A DNA stretch of 15,049 nucleotides from positions 958,760 through 973,808 of the forward strand of contig WELB01000019.1 of NCBI GenBank assembly GCA_009602725.1, given 5' to 3'. The translations under genes were made by a program, and so were the position numbers. Below are positions 1 through 9,961 of the stretch, in pieces. The notes beneath the pieces are model-generated. The model saw only the letters and a list, made by a program, of their open reading frames with translations, did no database searches and had not been told where the DNA came from. This stretch comes from Spirogloea muscicola (taxonomy: Eukaryota > Streptophyta > Zygnematophyceae > Spirogloeales > Spirogloeaceae). Every line of letters starts with the position of its first letter. The stretch's first letter is position 1.

Positions 1-1420
1 CTGCCCCCTCCCACCCGTTGGGTCCAACTTCACATTCCATGGGGTCCATTCCCATCACCAAAGCGCTCTGCCGACGTGGCCTTTTTGAAGGCCATGTCGG
101 CCAGTGCTGTGATTCTCCGTGGTTTAGCGAGAAACGTGTCCGTCAACAATTGATTGTGCCAGATACACACTCTTTGGAACGGAATTTCTTGGAAGTAAGA
201 CGGCATGCGTCGGCACCAAAGCACATGTACTGCACGCATTATTGCCAACTCTTGGGCCATGATTCTGCCAAGCCTCGAAAAGCTCCACTCTTTCCAAAAT
301 GGGTTCCGTTATCTTGGGGCCGTGCTGCTGGCTATCAGAGTTGCTGCACTTCGTCCTGTGATTGTCGAAGAAACGATCTTTAAGAGCGAAAAGCAATGGC
401 TGTGAAGGCCATTCCGTATGAACGAGGTCTGAGAAGGTCCGTTGAAGGAGGGCGCTTGCCGTTTATGCAGGATGCAGCGGTGTAATGCAGGCTAGGAGGC
501 TTTGTGAATCTACCAGAAGTACATGGCACTAAGCCAACAGTCCTTGTCAAGCTCTTCACTGTGCATATCCAGGAATCTGCACATTAGAGTCTCATGAGCA
601 AACGAGCACCTGCTAGACACCATGTTGTCCACCTCCACCACCTACCACCTACCAACACCTCTGACCTTGGTGGCAGAAGGGCTCCGTTCCTGGCATCTAG
701 TATTCATGCATCGAGTATTGACCTTTATGTTTTGACCCGTGGTTTTTGAGCGGGTCAATCTGCTGTAGGTTATGTAGATTTTTAGATGTGCTAGCCTTTG
801 TACCTGGCCATTTGGCCTACATTTCTTTCTAATACACGATCTCTCCTCCTTCTGACCCGGGCTGCTGAACAAGTGAGTAGAAGAGTATGCATGTACAATC
901 CACCTTTTTCCATCCCAGTGAGGACTATCAAGGCGAAAAGTACGACTTCTGCAAAAACGTAAGGTACGAGTATTATGTATCCCAGCTGTCAACGGAGCTT
1001 GATGATGTAGTACTTCCCAACAGGGGGCGATAGCTGTGGAAAGCAAGCACCAAAAGGGTGGACAAGATTCAAAGGCAGGAGTAAGTGTGCAGATTACCTG
1101 ATTCTCAGTGCATCGATCTCTGCAGCATCTCAGTAGCTAGAATCTGGTGACCATTCGACCTTGTCCGAGTTAGACAAGATGATATCTACAACCTCACTTA
1201 GGCACCTCGCATTAACCAACCCATTCTTCAATAGCACCGCCCTTGTCACCCACTCGAAACGATGCACAGATACATGCATAGATAGCCAAGAGTGTCTTGC
1301 ACAGCTACCATGTGTGTGACTTTTCTCCCCTCCTGGCAGGACTCTTGCACTCTGTGAAAGCTGCAACTTTTCATTTTTATCTTAATATTTGATTGGTTAT
1401 GAAATGACAGTCCAGTCAAA
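1..1420. other. Intergenic / 3' flank of TOP6B, no gene supported
   Basis: No stretch here gives a recognisable protein or RNA. Reading frames of 60-135 codons occur on both strands (for example minus 642-1046 and minus 1130-1366) but none has recognisable motifs, and they overlap each other in several frames. A short minus-strand segment near 1104-1125 is flanked by CTGCAG and CAG/GTAATC and could be a tiny exon of a neighbouring gene, but nothing supports it further. The palindrome at 62-108 is listed separately. Confidence 0.5.
62..108. repeat. Imperfect palindrome (21-22 nt arms, 4 nt loop)
   Basis: Bases 71-83 (ccgacgtggcctt) pair with 88-100 (aaggccatgtcgg) around the loop tttg, with one G-T wobble. 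The flanks 62-70 and 101-108 extend the pairing with a bulge and a second wobble. It could form a tight hairpin in RNA from either strand. Function is unknown; the loop is too short for a typical microRNA precursor. Confidence 0.6.
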
Positions 1421-1426
1421 TTTATT
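1421..1426 (-). terminator. Candidate polyadenylation signal of TOP6B (AATAAA)
   Basis: The minus strand reads AATAAA about 112 bases downstream of the TOP6B stop codon, in an AT-rich stretch (1370-1430). The distance suits a 3' UTR of roughly 130-150 bases. Chlorophyte genes often use TGTAA instead, so this is an inference from position and sequence only. Confidence 0.4.
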
Positions 1427-1537
1427 GAATACTACCACAGACAGGGCAGGACATTCGTGTCAAAGGTGTAGACCAGGCTGCCCAATAAGCTGCAGCACCA
1501 GATTGATAGGAGTCTTAAGAATTTGAATGTATTGCCA

Positions 1538-4500
1538 TCATACAATAACGTGCGAAAGCAGTTGCACAACGCAGGCAGAGCTGCGGAGCTCAACGCAGCG
1601 AGCGCCCAGGTTGGCGGCTGGCAGGCTTATGGCCTCACGGGCCGTTTCTACCAGGCCGCTCTGGGTTGCATACTCCAATGCCAGGTCCGTGTCGACCTGA
1701 GCCAAAGCCAATGTCACGTCAAAGTGGATGTGAGGTCCTTCACTCGTAATTGCCACTTGTGAAGAGAAGCAGACACTGCGTCTGGTCATGACCCCGTTGT
1801 GTAACGTCAATCGCCCTACATTGAAGCCCATTTCCTCAAGCTCAAGTCCTCGAAAGGTGGTCAATTAGCCGGTCCACTTATTGCCGCGGCCAGTGCAACC
1901 TCATCCTCATCCAGTTCCACTTTATGCTTATTGGGCCATCAAGCAAGATAAATTGAAAGATTAGACGAAGAAGATGAAGGCTCGCGCACCTGCTCAACAT
2001 GCTGGGCCAGCCTCTCCCACAGTGTGCCTTCTGTGACCTGCCGCTTGGCAACCTGCTCCAGAAGGGGGTCCGTCAGGGGCCGTTTCCTTGACCCCTCCCT
2101 TTCATTGATTGCTAAGAGTACCTCAAAGATTGCCCTTGTCACGTCCGGGATGTACCTGCAGAGACATTGCAGAGCACATCTGCTAAAGCTGCTGCAAGTG
2201 TTACAAAGAATCTGGTCTTTATGCGCATCAGATGAGCTCTGTGCAGATTAGAGTAGATAACTAGCTCTCCTGCACCTGGTGCTTGCAGGTCAAACAGGTA
2301 TCTGTCACTAGAATATGCTAATGCAGCACACATTATTCTAACTTGCAGTGCCCATGTGCAAAGAAGTGCCTTGTGCAGGTAGGAGTGCTTGATTGTAATT
2401 CTCCTAGCCCACTTGCCGACCTTTGCAAGTTGCGTTTCCTCTGTTGCCTCTCCCGATCTTGCTGCTGCCGCGCAATACGCCCTCGCAGCTGGGCACAGCA
2501 CTGCTGCAGTGTTGCCTGCACAGCTCCTCTCACCAATGCTTCAAGAGTATGCCATACACAGTGGTTGTCACTGTCACCACGATGTCCTGAGATGCAGCAC
2601 CTTCTTCACTAATACTTGCTGTGTGAAGTCAGCTTAAACCAGTCTGGCAATGGCAAGGGCGATACATATAGATGACTTGAGGTCCTTTGCTTTGGGTACT
2701 TCACCTTCACAGCCAGAGCTATCTGGGTTATGTCATCACCAATGTACTCCTTTCCTGTGCCTTTGAATGGGATTTTGGTACTGACTATGCTGACAAAGAC
2801 ACCGATCTTGTCCAACATTGGGTTGATCTTGTAGCTGTTCCAGCTGCACAGCCCTCGTCAAAAGACGGGAAAGACAAGGCTAGTAAGCAACTTTCAAAGG
2901 GATGAAGCTGCAAATGTTGTACTGTCCTTCTACCAGGCAAGTACGCGATACACCATCTTAGCATCATCGATATATGGGGCGCACTTGATCCTCTTCATGG
3001 CTGTCCGAGTGACGACATCGCCGCCAGCTTCGAAAAGCAGAGGTATCCTATTTGCGAAGCGAAAGACATTGATGCCCTGCAGCAACAGAGGAAAGTCGAC
3101 GGATTATCGCAAAATAAGATAGTGTGGCAGAGCCCAATTATGTCGCTTTGGCAAATGTTGGCTGCAGACTATTGAGAATCTGTTGCCAATACCGGCTTGA
3201 CATCTCTCCCGCCCAAGCTTATGCCGCCTTCGACGATGAAGGGATGCCCCTCAAAGACATGCACACTGCACATTCTCATACAGTCTCCACTGTTTAATAA
3301 AAAGATTGCACCAACTTTGACACGCGCAGGCACGTCACAAATTTGTTGGCTGAAGCCTTCCGGGGCATACAATAGTGCATCCAAGTATTCGATGGATCAT
3401 CTCAAATTGCACTAGTCTTCATAGATCTGCTGCTGAGGCCTCCAATTGACTGCTGGGAGCTCGCCGAGCTGAAGAGCTGAAGAGGCAAGGCCTGTGCACG
3501 GCAGAGACTCACCTGCTTTGGTATGTGGCAACCATCTCCGGGTGCAATTCCTTCATGATGCCCAGCCGCAGATTGTACTCCCCAGCAGGACTGAGGCACT
3601 GTTCACATGGATTGGAGTATTATCAGTTGTGGTGGTCACTTGAAGTGGTGAGTAGCCATGGTGGTCTCTTCCACAGTAATCAGCACTTGCGGGTCAATAA
3701 GGTCCTGACAAAGTCTATAGGCTTGGCACTGAAGAGTTACAGCCAAGGGATCTTAATTATTTGAACATGAACTTGTGGGTCAGAAGGAGCTTGAGGATCT
3801 GCAAGCGGCTTTGAAGAAAATATTTCTTGAAGATAAGATATATAAGCAGCTGATACAGCATCTAATCGCCTTCTTGTGCCAGATGTGCCTGCATTGCATG
3901 CTCACCTCCCCAGTTGGATTGTCAAACTTGGCCTGCTGAAATAGCTGATGTATCCTCACAATCTGCTGGTCAGTCAGTGACTTGATGATAGTCTTGGTTG
4001 TGAATTCGGGTAAACCCAGCTCACCTGTTAGGACGCATGTCCGTGCATTTCAGCAAGAAGAGCTGTGCATAGAAGAACATGAATTTTCATGGTGCCACAG
4101 CAATAACTTAACCAGCTATACCTCACCAATCATCTATACTAATATAAACACAGCAAGTCTCCGCAGATACACTCGTCTCAGAGAACAGGTGCAGTGGCTT
4201 GTATGCAACGAAGCACCTACTGCAGCCTCTTTTCTCAAAAAGGCTGACGAAGCTGCAAGCATGAGTTACTCACTTACTAGTCTCTCTGCCAGCTGCTTGC
4301 TTATGCTGTCAAAGCTGGCTTGTAGGAAGGGCCCCAGGCTTGGCTTGGAGCTCTCCGCAATCAGGCGCTTGATGAGCAGCAGGTCCACAGCAGATGGGTG
4401 ATACTTGGTCTCCAAGGGCAGCGCAGGCATCACATCTGTCCGTCTCGCGAACCTGATCTTGAGATTCTTGCTGTCGTACAGCTAAGCAAACAATCAGTAT

Positions 4501-7093
4501 TACTTGGTGAATGGGTGTCAATTGGTTGCATTGTCAGACGATTTCAGCATGCAAAAGTTCCAGGGCAATGCAGGTAGTAGAACACTAACGAACATGAGCA
4601 CAAGAGCTTCTCACTCCGTGCAAGTCAACCTGTACATGGGTCCTTCAGGAGCAAGGGATAACTGTTGACGTTCTTACTCTGGCGTAGATCCGACATAGCT
4701 GAAGGTGAGCTGCGCATATGGGGTGATAACAGCCATCTGTCGCATGTAGCTGATGATCTTTGACTGCACATGAGCAGTGGACCCAAACTAGTCTTAGGTT
4801 CCAGCTTCATCATCATCGACCAGTCTTGTTAATCAAATGCAGTGCAAGATTATGCTGCAGAACTGAGCCCAACAAGTATACAAGTCAAAATCTAAGCATC
4901 ATTCTTCAAATGCTTAGCACAGGAGCCTCACTCTGTATGTGGTCCAGTTGCCTTCAATTATGACCTGCAGCTCCGCTCCACGCCACTTGTGGGTATTTGT
5001 GTGCTTCTCAAGGGCAAGTACTCGAGGCACGTTCCTGAGCAAGGAGAGGGTCCACAAGACAACCACGGAATAAGACAAGCCTGAAAGCAGCTGTAGCAAA
5101 CCCCAGCTTGACATGTGGCGGCAGCACTGACTATACAGTGTGACAATTCCAGAAATTTGCCTGAATCAGCAATGATGCATGGGTCATATGTCTAGGTTTG
5201 AGGAACATCTGCACTACTTCTGTCATAAGTCGCATATATGGCATACAGGGGCTCAGATGTACTTGTGGATGTCGATGTCAAGTCGGCAGTAAGATACATA
5301 TGGCTGTGCCTGCATGGAGCTCCAGATCTGGATAGGCAGTCCCGTGCTCATCTTGGACCAGATTAGAGCCTGCAGTACGTGTCTGTCTCTGTGCATAAGT
5401 ACAAGATGGAGGGAGCTCTGGCAGTTGTCAGCAAGAGAGCCTCTGCATACTAGTGCTAGCTTGACGCCCACACCCATCCCATCCACTAGATGGCATACAA
5501 GAGCAGTTGTAAATTGCGAGAATACCATCTTGGCGCCCAGCCCAAACTTGCCGCGCGTCTGCCTCAAGCCATATTTGGTCCCCGATAGCACTGCATGCTA
5601 CAGCGGGCCACTCAGGTGATGAGCCGGCTCTTGAAGTACAGGGCCACATTGAGCTCTTCTGTGTCATTGCTCGTGGAAGGCAGACTCTAGCGTGTCGCAT
5701 GCATCTCCTTACTGAAGATGCAAAACTAAGCAAGTCACACCAACAAGGCTTATTACTGTATAAATTGTATCATATGAGCTGTTTGGATCACCCATGCTCC
5801 AAGCACCAGCCACAGTCCAGTAAGCGAGCTTGTGAAGGCAGGGCAGTGAATCTCACCACGCCCCAGCATGTTGGCGATGTCGTCATGAGGCATCCCCTTC
5901 CCGTTGTCCTAGAAAGCCATGACTACTGTGCTTCATCAGATGGGCAAGCTCGGCTATGTCCACTGCCTTTTACCTCGATCACGACTGTGACCAGCCAAAC
6001 TAACACACACATGCAGCACTAGTGCTCCTCTACGACGTGCTGGTCTACACATTTCAGCAGTTTCACCTTGCATGTGACCCTGAAGAGCGTGGTCTCGCCT
6101 CGGCCACGTCCGGCCTTCCCAGCCGCCTCCTTGCTCTTCAACAGCCTCCCCGCAGCCACAGCCTTGGCGAGCCGCTCATGCTCCTTGGCCTCCTTGGCCA
6201 GCCGTTTCTGCAAGGAGAGCACACCGTCTCAGCTTGTCCTGCTTGCCCATCAGACCCAGTCGCTGCAGACTGTCCCAGTAACAGTGATACATGACAGAGA
6301 TGAGAAGAGCTTCAGTGTCAGGCTGTACAGGGATTGGTGTCAAGCTGTTTCCCCCTTCTCGACTAGGTTTTGTCACAGCCTTAACAAGGTGTTTATGTAG
6401 CTCTTCGAAAAGTCACAGCCTACATCTTAGCTAACAGCCTACATCTTAGCTAGTTTGCTTGGATTATCAAGAAGTGCAGCACCTCTTTGGCTCTCTCGTT
6501 CTCAAAGTCGTCGTATAGCTCAGCATCCACACGTTCCAGCTCGACAAGGCCAATCATAGAGTTGAAGCTCGATCTACTTATCTCCTCACTGTTATTATGT
6601 CCCAAGTCATATTAGAGTGGCACAGAGGCATGACAAAGCACTAAGACCTCACTAACAAGCACAAGCAAGCACCTCGAATCCTCCTTAATTCAAGTCTGTG
6701 TATACAATTCAGGGTGGTAGGGCGCTAGAGAGGCTCACATGGTGACTTCAACGTGCGGGAGCTGGCCAATGGCTTCTGCAGAATCCAGCGCGTTCTCCAG
6801 CAGCTCACGGACGGTGGTGTACAGGATTTTGCCTGGCTGCAGCAGCTCACAACAAGCAGTTGTGCGTCAGATGACAAGGTGCAGACTTGCTGCAAGTAAT
6901 TGGACTATACAGTGCACAAGCCACTGTGTGCCATCAATACTGTAAGGCCTAGACAAATAGCGAGACACAAATGAGCTAAGTGCAACTAAGGTCAAAGGAG
7001 AAAATGGCAGCTCACATTGTCGAAGCCTGCAATGTTCTTATTCTCAGAGAAGAACTCCGCAGGGGACTCTGGCAAGCGGCATACAACAGGCAT
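1538..7093 (-). CDS. TOP6B: DNA topoisomerase VI subunit B, complete, 18 exons
   Basis: This is the ATP-binding subunit of type IIB topoisomerase VI. It clamps DNA on ATP binding and drives strand passage with the Spo11-like A subunit; in plants it acts in the nucleus and is needed for endoreduplication. Exons in coding order: 7093-7016, 6836-6739, 6588-6483, 6207-6067, 5908-5857, 5590-5526, 5369-5263, 5034-4932, 4763-4678, 4470-4274, 4024-3906, 3598-3513, 3265-3193, 3076-2985, 2843-2705, 2515-2421, 2155-1990, 1696-1538. They total 1962 bases (653 aa plus TGA), close to the roughly 670 aa of plant TOP6B, and every phase matches. Diagnostic segments are the GHKL boxes ELLENALDSAE, DNGKGMPHDD and RGKFGLGAKM, then FEGHPFIVEGGISLGGRDVK and STKIPFKGTGKEYIGDD. 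The start is the first in-frame ATG after an upstream TGA. An acceptor-like TTGCCAG at 7069-7075 leaves room for a different first exon. No frameshift or missing key residue is seen, so the gene looks functional. Confidence 0.96.
2421..3598 (-). other. TOP6B: TOP6B exons 12-16: transducer domain
   Basis: Residues about 385-545 cover the transducer, which relays nucleotide state to the A subunit. The segment around Lys491, Lys495 and Lys499 (exon 15) contains the conserved loop that reaches into the ATP site; in this family a 'switch' lysine there contacts the gamma phosphate. At the end of exon 14 the frame stays open past the true donor (ATC AA/GTGCGC at 2985). Splicing there into exon 15 restores R-I-N-W-N-S-Y-K, so the longer read-through is a shadow. 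Exon 16 ends in a Gln/Arg-rich stretch. Confidence 0.85.
3906..4024 (-). other. TOP6B: TOP6B exon 11: helix-two-turn-helix region
   Basis: Exon 11 encodes residues about 345-384, including KSLTDQQIVRIHQLF, which corresponds to the H2TH domain between the GHKL and transducer domains of topoisomerase VI B. The exon 10 donor had to be set at CTAGTAA/GTGAGT, four bases inside a more obvious GTAAGT site. Only that choice keeps the frame and restores the expected R-L-V-S-E-L-G sequence across the junction. Transcript reads over 4024/4274 would confirm it. Confidence 0.8.
5526..7093 (-). other. TOP6B: TOP6B exons 1-6: GHKL (Bergerat) ATPase fold
   Basis: Residues 1-180 carry the ATP site. The N box has Glu37 and the Mg-coordinating Asn41, followed by Asp44. 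The G1 box starts at Asp142 (D-N-G-K-G-M). The G2 lid region covers about 162-180 and ends G-L-G-A-K-M. Between the N and G1 boxes, residues 78-135 (end of exon 3 and exon 4) form a Lys/Arg/Glu/Ala-rich linker. It corresponds to a plant/algal insertion that archaeal proteins lack, as far as I recall the family. GHKL roles are established; residue numbers are counted from my model. Confidence 0.9.
6415..6452. repeat. 19-bp perfect tandem duplication in TOP6B intron 3
   Basis: The unit acagcctacatcttagcta occurs at 6415-6433 and again immediately at 6434-6452. It lies about 30 bases inside the 5' end of intron 3 (6482-6208). The exact identity suggests a recent duplication. No function is evident. 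Confidence 0.9.
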
Positions 7094-7779
7094 TGTCAGC
7101 AGTGATGAAGTAAAGAAAACTTGTCCTTGGCAGACATATTGAGTTTGGAAGTACTGTCAAGCTTGATAGGTGACCTGTAAAACCCGACCCCGATGACTGA
7201 TGTGAGCATGTTTACACCGTACTCCTCCGCTGCAAAGGATTCGGATTTATTGCTTATACTGAGCCAACTCTGAGCAATATTGCGCTCTGCTCCCAAATAT
7301 TCCCCGCCTGTATGAGCTCTGCAATATTGCTACGCAGCTCTGCCCATCTGTTTTCAGCAGCAGCTTCATTCGCCGCTGCGCCGGGTAACTAGCTTCCTTC
7401 TCCTGCTGGCAACCATCCCAAGCCCCACCAAGGCTCTGACAGTTCTCTGTCCCAAGAACTTGGACCAAGCGATATGATGCCCACGAGTTCAAAGCCCTCA
7501 GGAGGAGATCTTTCACTACACTGCAGCAACTGAGGACACAAGGTATCCTGCGCTGTCAGGAAAGTGCTCAGGACGAAGCCCTGAACACAGTCTCATAAGT
7601 CCGTCAACATACCCAACACACATACAAGCAAGCCCAGAATCATATCCAGAGCTTGCTCAAATTGGTGCTAACAACTGGGTCAGCTGGACTGTAGTAGGCC
7701 TTGCTGTGCTCACTCTGCTTGAGGACGGGGTCGCTGCCCCGCCCCTTCTTGTGACGGCCGGGCTCGGCTGCTTCCTCCA
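7094..7779. other. TOP6B 5' flank / presumed promoter region
   Basis: No recognisable gene. Short frames exist on both strands (minus 7247-7516, minus 7096-7296) but carry no motif. The minus frame 7096-7296 contains an ATG at 7138 that could start an alternative first exon (donor near 7125, acceptor at 7069). I see no clear TATA box. GC content rises after about 7720. Confidence 0.45.
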
Positions 7780-8355
7780 TTGCCCGCTAGCGGGCCGCAG
7801 CGACGACTCCCAGTGCATGGCGGCCGTCGTTCAGCGTCTCAGAGTTCGCCCGCCTGCCGACCATGGCCGCATCCTCGCCAGCCCAATGGCCGGCCGCTGC
7901 GCCGTCTGCTCTCGCTGGCCGCCCCAGCGACGGCCGTCACAGGCGGCGCTCCATACGACCAAGGTCGGCTTGGGCAATGCGTCAGCTCTTCCGTGGAGTT
8001 GCCTAATGCTGAATTGATCCAAGAGCTAGCAGCGGTGGAGCGGTGGAGGCGACGCATGCGCTAGGAGGGCAAGCTCTTCACTGACAGTCAGACGGTTCTG
8101 GGCTCGGAGCTACCAAGCGTAGATGAGCTTGACACCTGCATGTACGGACTTATCACAAGACTCATAGACTCAAAATCGTGCAGTGTTGCTTACTATTGCC
8201 AATTCATGGACGGGGTGGTCCTTGAAGAAAGCACGTTGCTGGCAGCAATGAAAGAGCTATTCTTACACCACAGCGCAACGCCACCAGGCAGGTACCACAC
8301 TACCCTCTGCTCCAAAGGCAGCCAATTGCATCTTGTATCAACAGCTTATGTTTGA
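7780..8355 (+). pseudogene. Unrecognised reading frame interrupted by one TAG
   Basis: One frame stays open from ATG 7780 to a TGA at 8353-8355 (about 190 codons) except for a TAG at 8062-8064. The 5' half is GC-rich and Arg/Pro-rich. The 3' half, from about 7990 (E-L-I-Q-E-L-A-A-V-E-R-W-R-R-R) through 8300, looks more like ordinary globular protein, including residues both before and after the stop. I do not recognise it. It could be a decayed gene, exons of a real gene with the TAG in an intron, or chance. The downstream LINE ORF also ends in TAG, so codon reassignment is unlikely. Confidence 0.25.
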
Positions 8356-8520
8356 CATATTTGGTGTGTCATCTGTTTTAAACCCAACAGCGCTGCCAAA
8401 TTGACTGGTGGCTGTGAGAGGCCAGCCCAAAGGATTGGACACGGTCTGAAGGAGCCGGATGGCGAAGGCGAACTGTTCCAAAGGCTATTTGCATCTTGTC
8501 TCAATTGCTCATATCTGACA
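8311..8520. repeat. Diverged direct repeat (about 45 bp units)
   Basis: Bases 8311-8357 and 8477-8520 align with one four-base gap and scattered changes. Both begin tccaaaggc, share tgcatcttgt and end near tgaca. The interval between them contains the short element relic at 8390-8466, so this may be an old duplication flanking an insertion or part of a longer decayed repeat. Confidence 0.5.
8390..8466 (-). mobile_element. Short retroelement relic (S-type, copy 1)
   Basis: It aligns with the 92-base element at 11931-12022 over most of its length: shared attgactggtggctg, ggccagccc and tggacacggtctga. The stem-loop at 8410-8428 keeps most of its pairing. No clean target-site duplication is visible, which fits an older insertion. 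Confidence 0.6.
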
Positions 8521-9404
8521 AAGCTGATGTGTCAGAGGGCAAGCCTCAATCTAGTCTGGAGCAAGCCCAAAGAATCTTCGCATAAGGAGTGATTCTTCTA
8601 TAAGACAAGGTCTTTTCATTGTGTGTCAACCTGCGTAGAGTCGTCAACACCCTTGCATTACAAGCAGGCAGTATCTACACATCGTGGACCCCTCCTCTTG
8701 TAGGAACTCACAATGGATACTACCTTAGGCCTGCCGGTCGATGCTGAATGTCAGATAGCATGTCATCAACTACGATGTTTGTGTAACTCCTCTGTTGTGG
8801 AGGAAGTGAAGAGACCTGAACAGTGATAAGACATTGCTAGGTAAAATACGCAGTCCAGCTGCAAATGACACGTGTCATCAAAGAGGGGCTCATGGCCAGC
8901 TCATACGCAGTATTACTATATCTTTGTTACAGTAGGGGTGGAGGTCATAGAGCTATAGCAATAGCTATATCACTTTTATCTCTTGTATCTCCAGCCACCG
9001 CCCTCTCCTGGAAGCGTCTTTCTCTCTTTATCTCCTATATGCATGTGATATCCGGTAAATGCTGACCGAAACCTTGAAAGCGTCAACATTCTCATCTCCG
9101 TCATGAATGTTGCAGTCTAGAGCTGTACCCAAGAAGTACACTCGGCTCTTCTTTGATTACACAAGCAACAAGTGAGTGAAGTAATAAGTGAGTGACATCA
9201 CAGCAGTGAAAGTGGAGATGGGTAAAGGCACCCATTAGAGCCCTGGTGCAAGATTATGGGCTGCCTTCTTGCTTGTTGGCACATTCTTCAAACCCAGATT
9301 CCGGGATCACGCGAGCTACTTCAAATTGCAGGCTTCAGGGAAGGGGCAAATGTTGTGGACGGCCTGAAAGAATGCGCATGATGCTGGGATAGGCCGATGC
9401 CAAC
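8467..9404. other. Intergenic, no gene seen
   Basis: Only short, motif-free frames occur. A 19-base stretch, ctcctggaagcgtctttct (9005-9023), recurs exactly at 12826-12844, so part of this region is probably dispersed-repeat sequence. The string aagtgagtga occurs twice near 9170-9197. Nothing else is recognisable. Confidence 0.5.
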
Positions 9405-9614
9405 AGAAGAAAGTGCTCTCCCATTGAGATAGGGGCTGGAAAAGCCAGCCCAGAATAAAATCAACAAAGGACGAGAAGAGGGCCAGGGGAAGCGCTAAGA
9501 AAAACAAGCACACCAAGAAACAAAGCAGCTACGGATCACTCAGTAACCCCTGCTAAGCAGCCTCAGGTCAGAGACGCTAGGCTCCTGGAAGTGGTGTCCC
9601 CTGGCCAGAGCCAG
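9405..9614 (-). mobile_element. LINE-like 3' tail copy A (5'-truncated)
   Basis: In the minus sense this matches the end of the retrotransposon ORF and its 3' UTR as seen in copy C. It includes the stem-loop (9433-9451) and the terminal segment that reads AGAAGAAAGTGCTC on the plus strand. It has several small indels relative to the others, including extra bases around 9525, so it is an older copy. Homology stops abruptly at 9614. No convincing target-site duplication was found. Confidence 0.8.
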
Positions 9615-9742
9615 TCTAAATGACCGGAGCGGGACAGAGGAGGCCAACCAACAAGATGGTGTAGGCTGTACCCATCACGTGGATAGGCAAACCCAACAGC
9701 GGGTAAGAGCAGCTGGACTCCAAAGAAAGTGCAGGGAGTCAT

Positions 9743-9961
9743 AGAAGAAAGTGCTCGCCCATTGAGAATAGGGGCTGGAAAACCCAGCCCAAAAAAGAAT
9801 GAACAGAGTACGAGAAGGGGGCCAGGGGAAGCGCTAAAAAACAGAAACAGAGCAGCTACGAATCACTCAGTAACCTCTGCTAAGCAGCCGCAGGTCGGAG
9901 ATGCTAGGCTCGTTGAAGTGGGTCCCCTAGCCAGAGCCAGAGGCAGCAGCGAGGGCTCTGC
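9743..9961 (-). mobile_element. LINE-like 3' tail copy B (5'-truncated)
   Basis: Same family and orientation as the copy starting 338 bases to its left. Its stem-loop is at 9772-9790. Homology to the longer copies ends at 9961 within the ORF's Gly/Ser/Ala-rich C-terminal coding region. Flanking agtca on both sides is too short and misaligned to call a target-site duplication. Confidence 0.82.

Noticed and set aside
18-405. Four overlapping frames on both strands at the left edge
   Set aside because: None gives a recognisable protein and none is clearly favoured; the segment could contain exons of a truncated gene but I cannot show it.
642-1366. Two minus-strand frames downstream of TOP6B (134 and 78 codons)
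   Set aside because: No recognisable motif, no convincing splice partners in frame, and TOP6B already has a proper stop and a candidate polyadenylation signal.
2941-2985. Longer reading of TOP6B exon 14 to a donor at ATG/GTGTAT or CGC/GTACTT
   Set aside because: It breaks phase with exon 15 and adds residues unlike the family, whereas the GTGCGC donor at 2985 restores the expected R-I-N-W-N-S-Y-K junction.
9399-9648. gccaac on both sides of copy A as a target-site duplication
   Set aside because: The right-hand copy lies about 28 bases beyond the end of element homology and six bases can match by chance.
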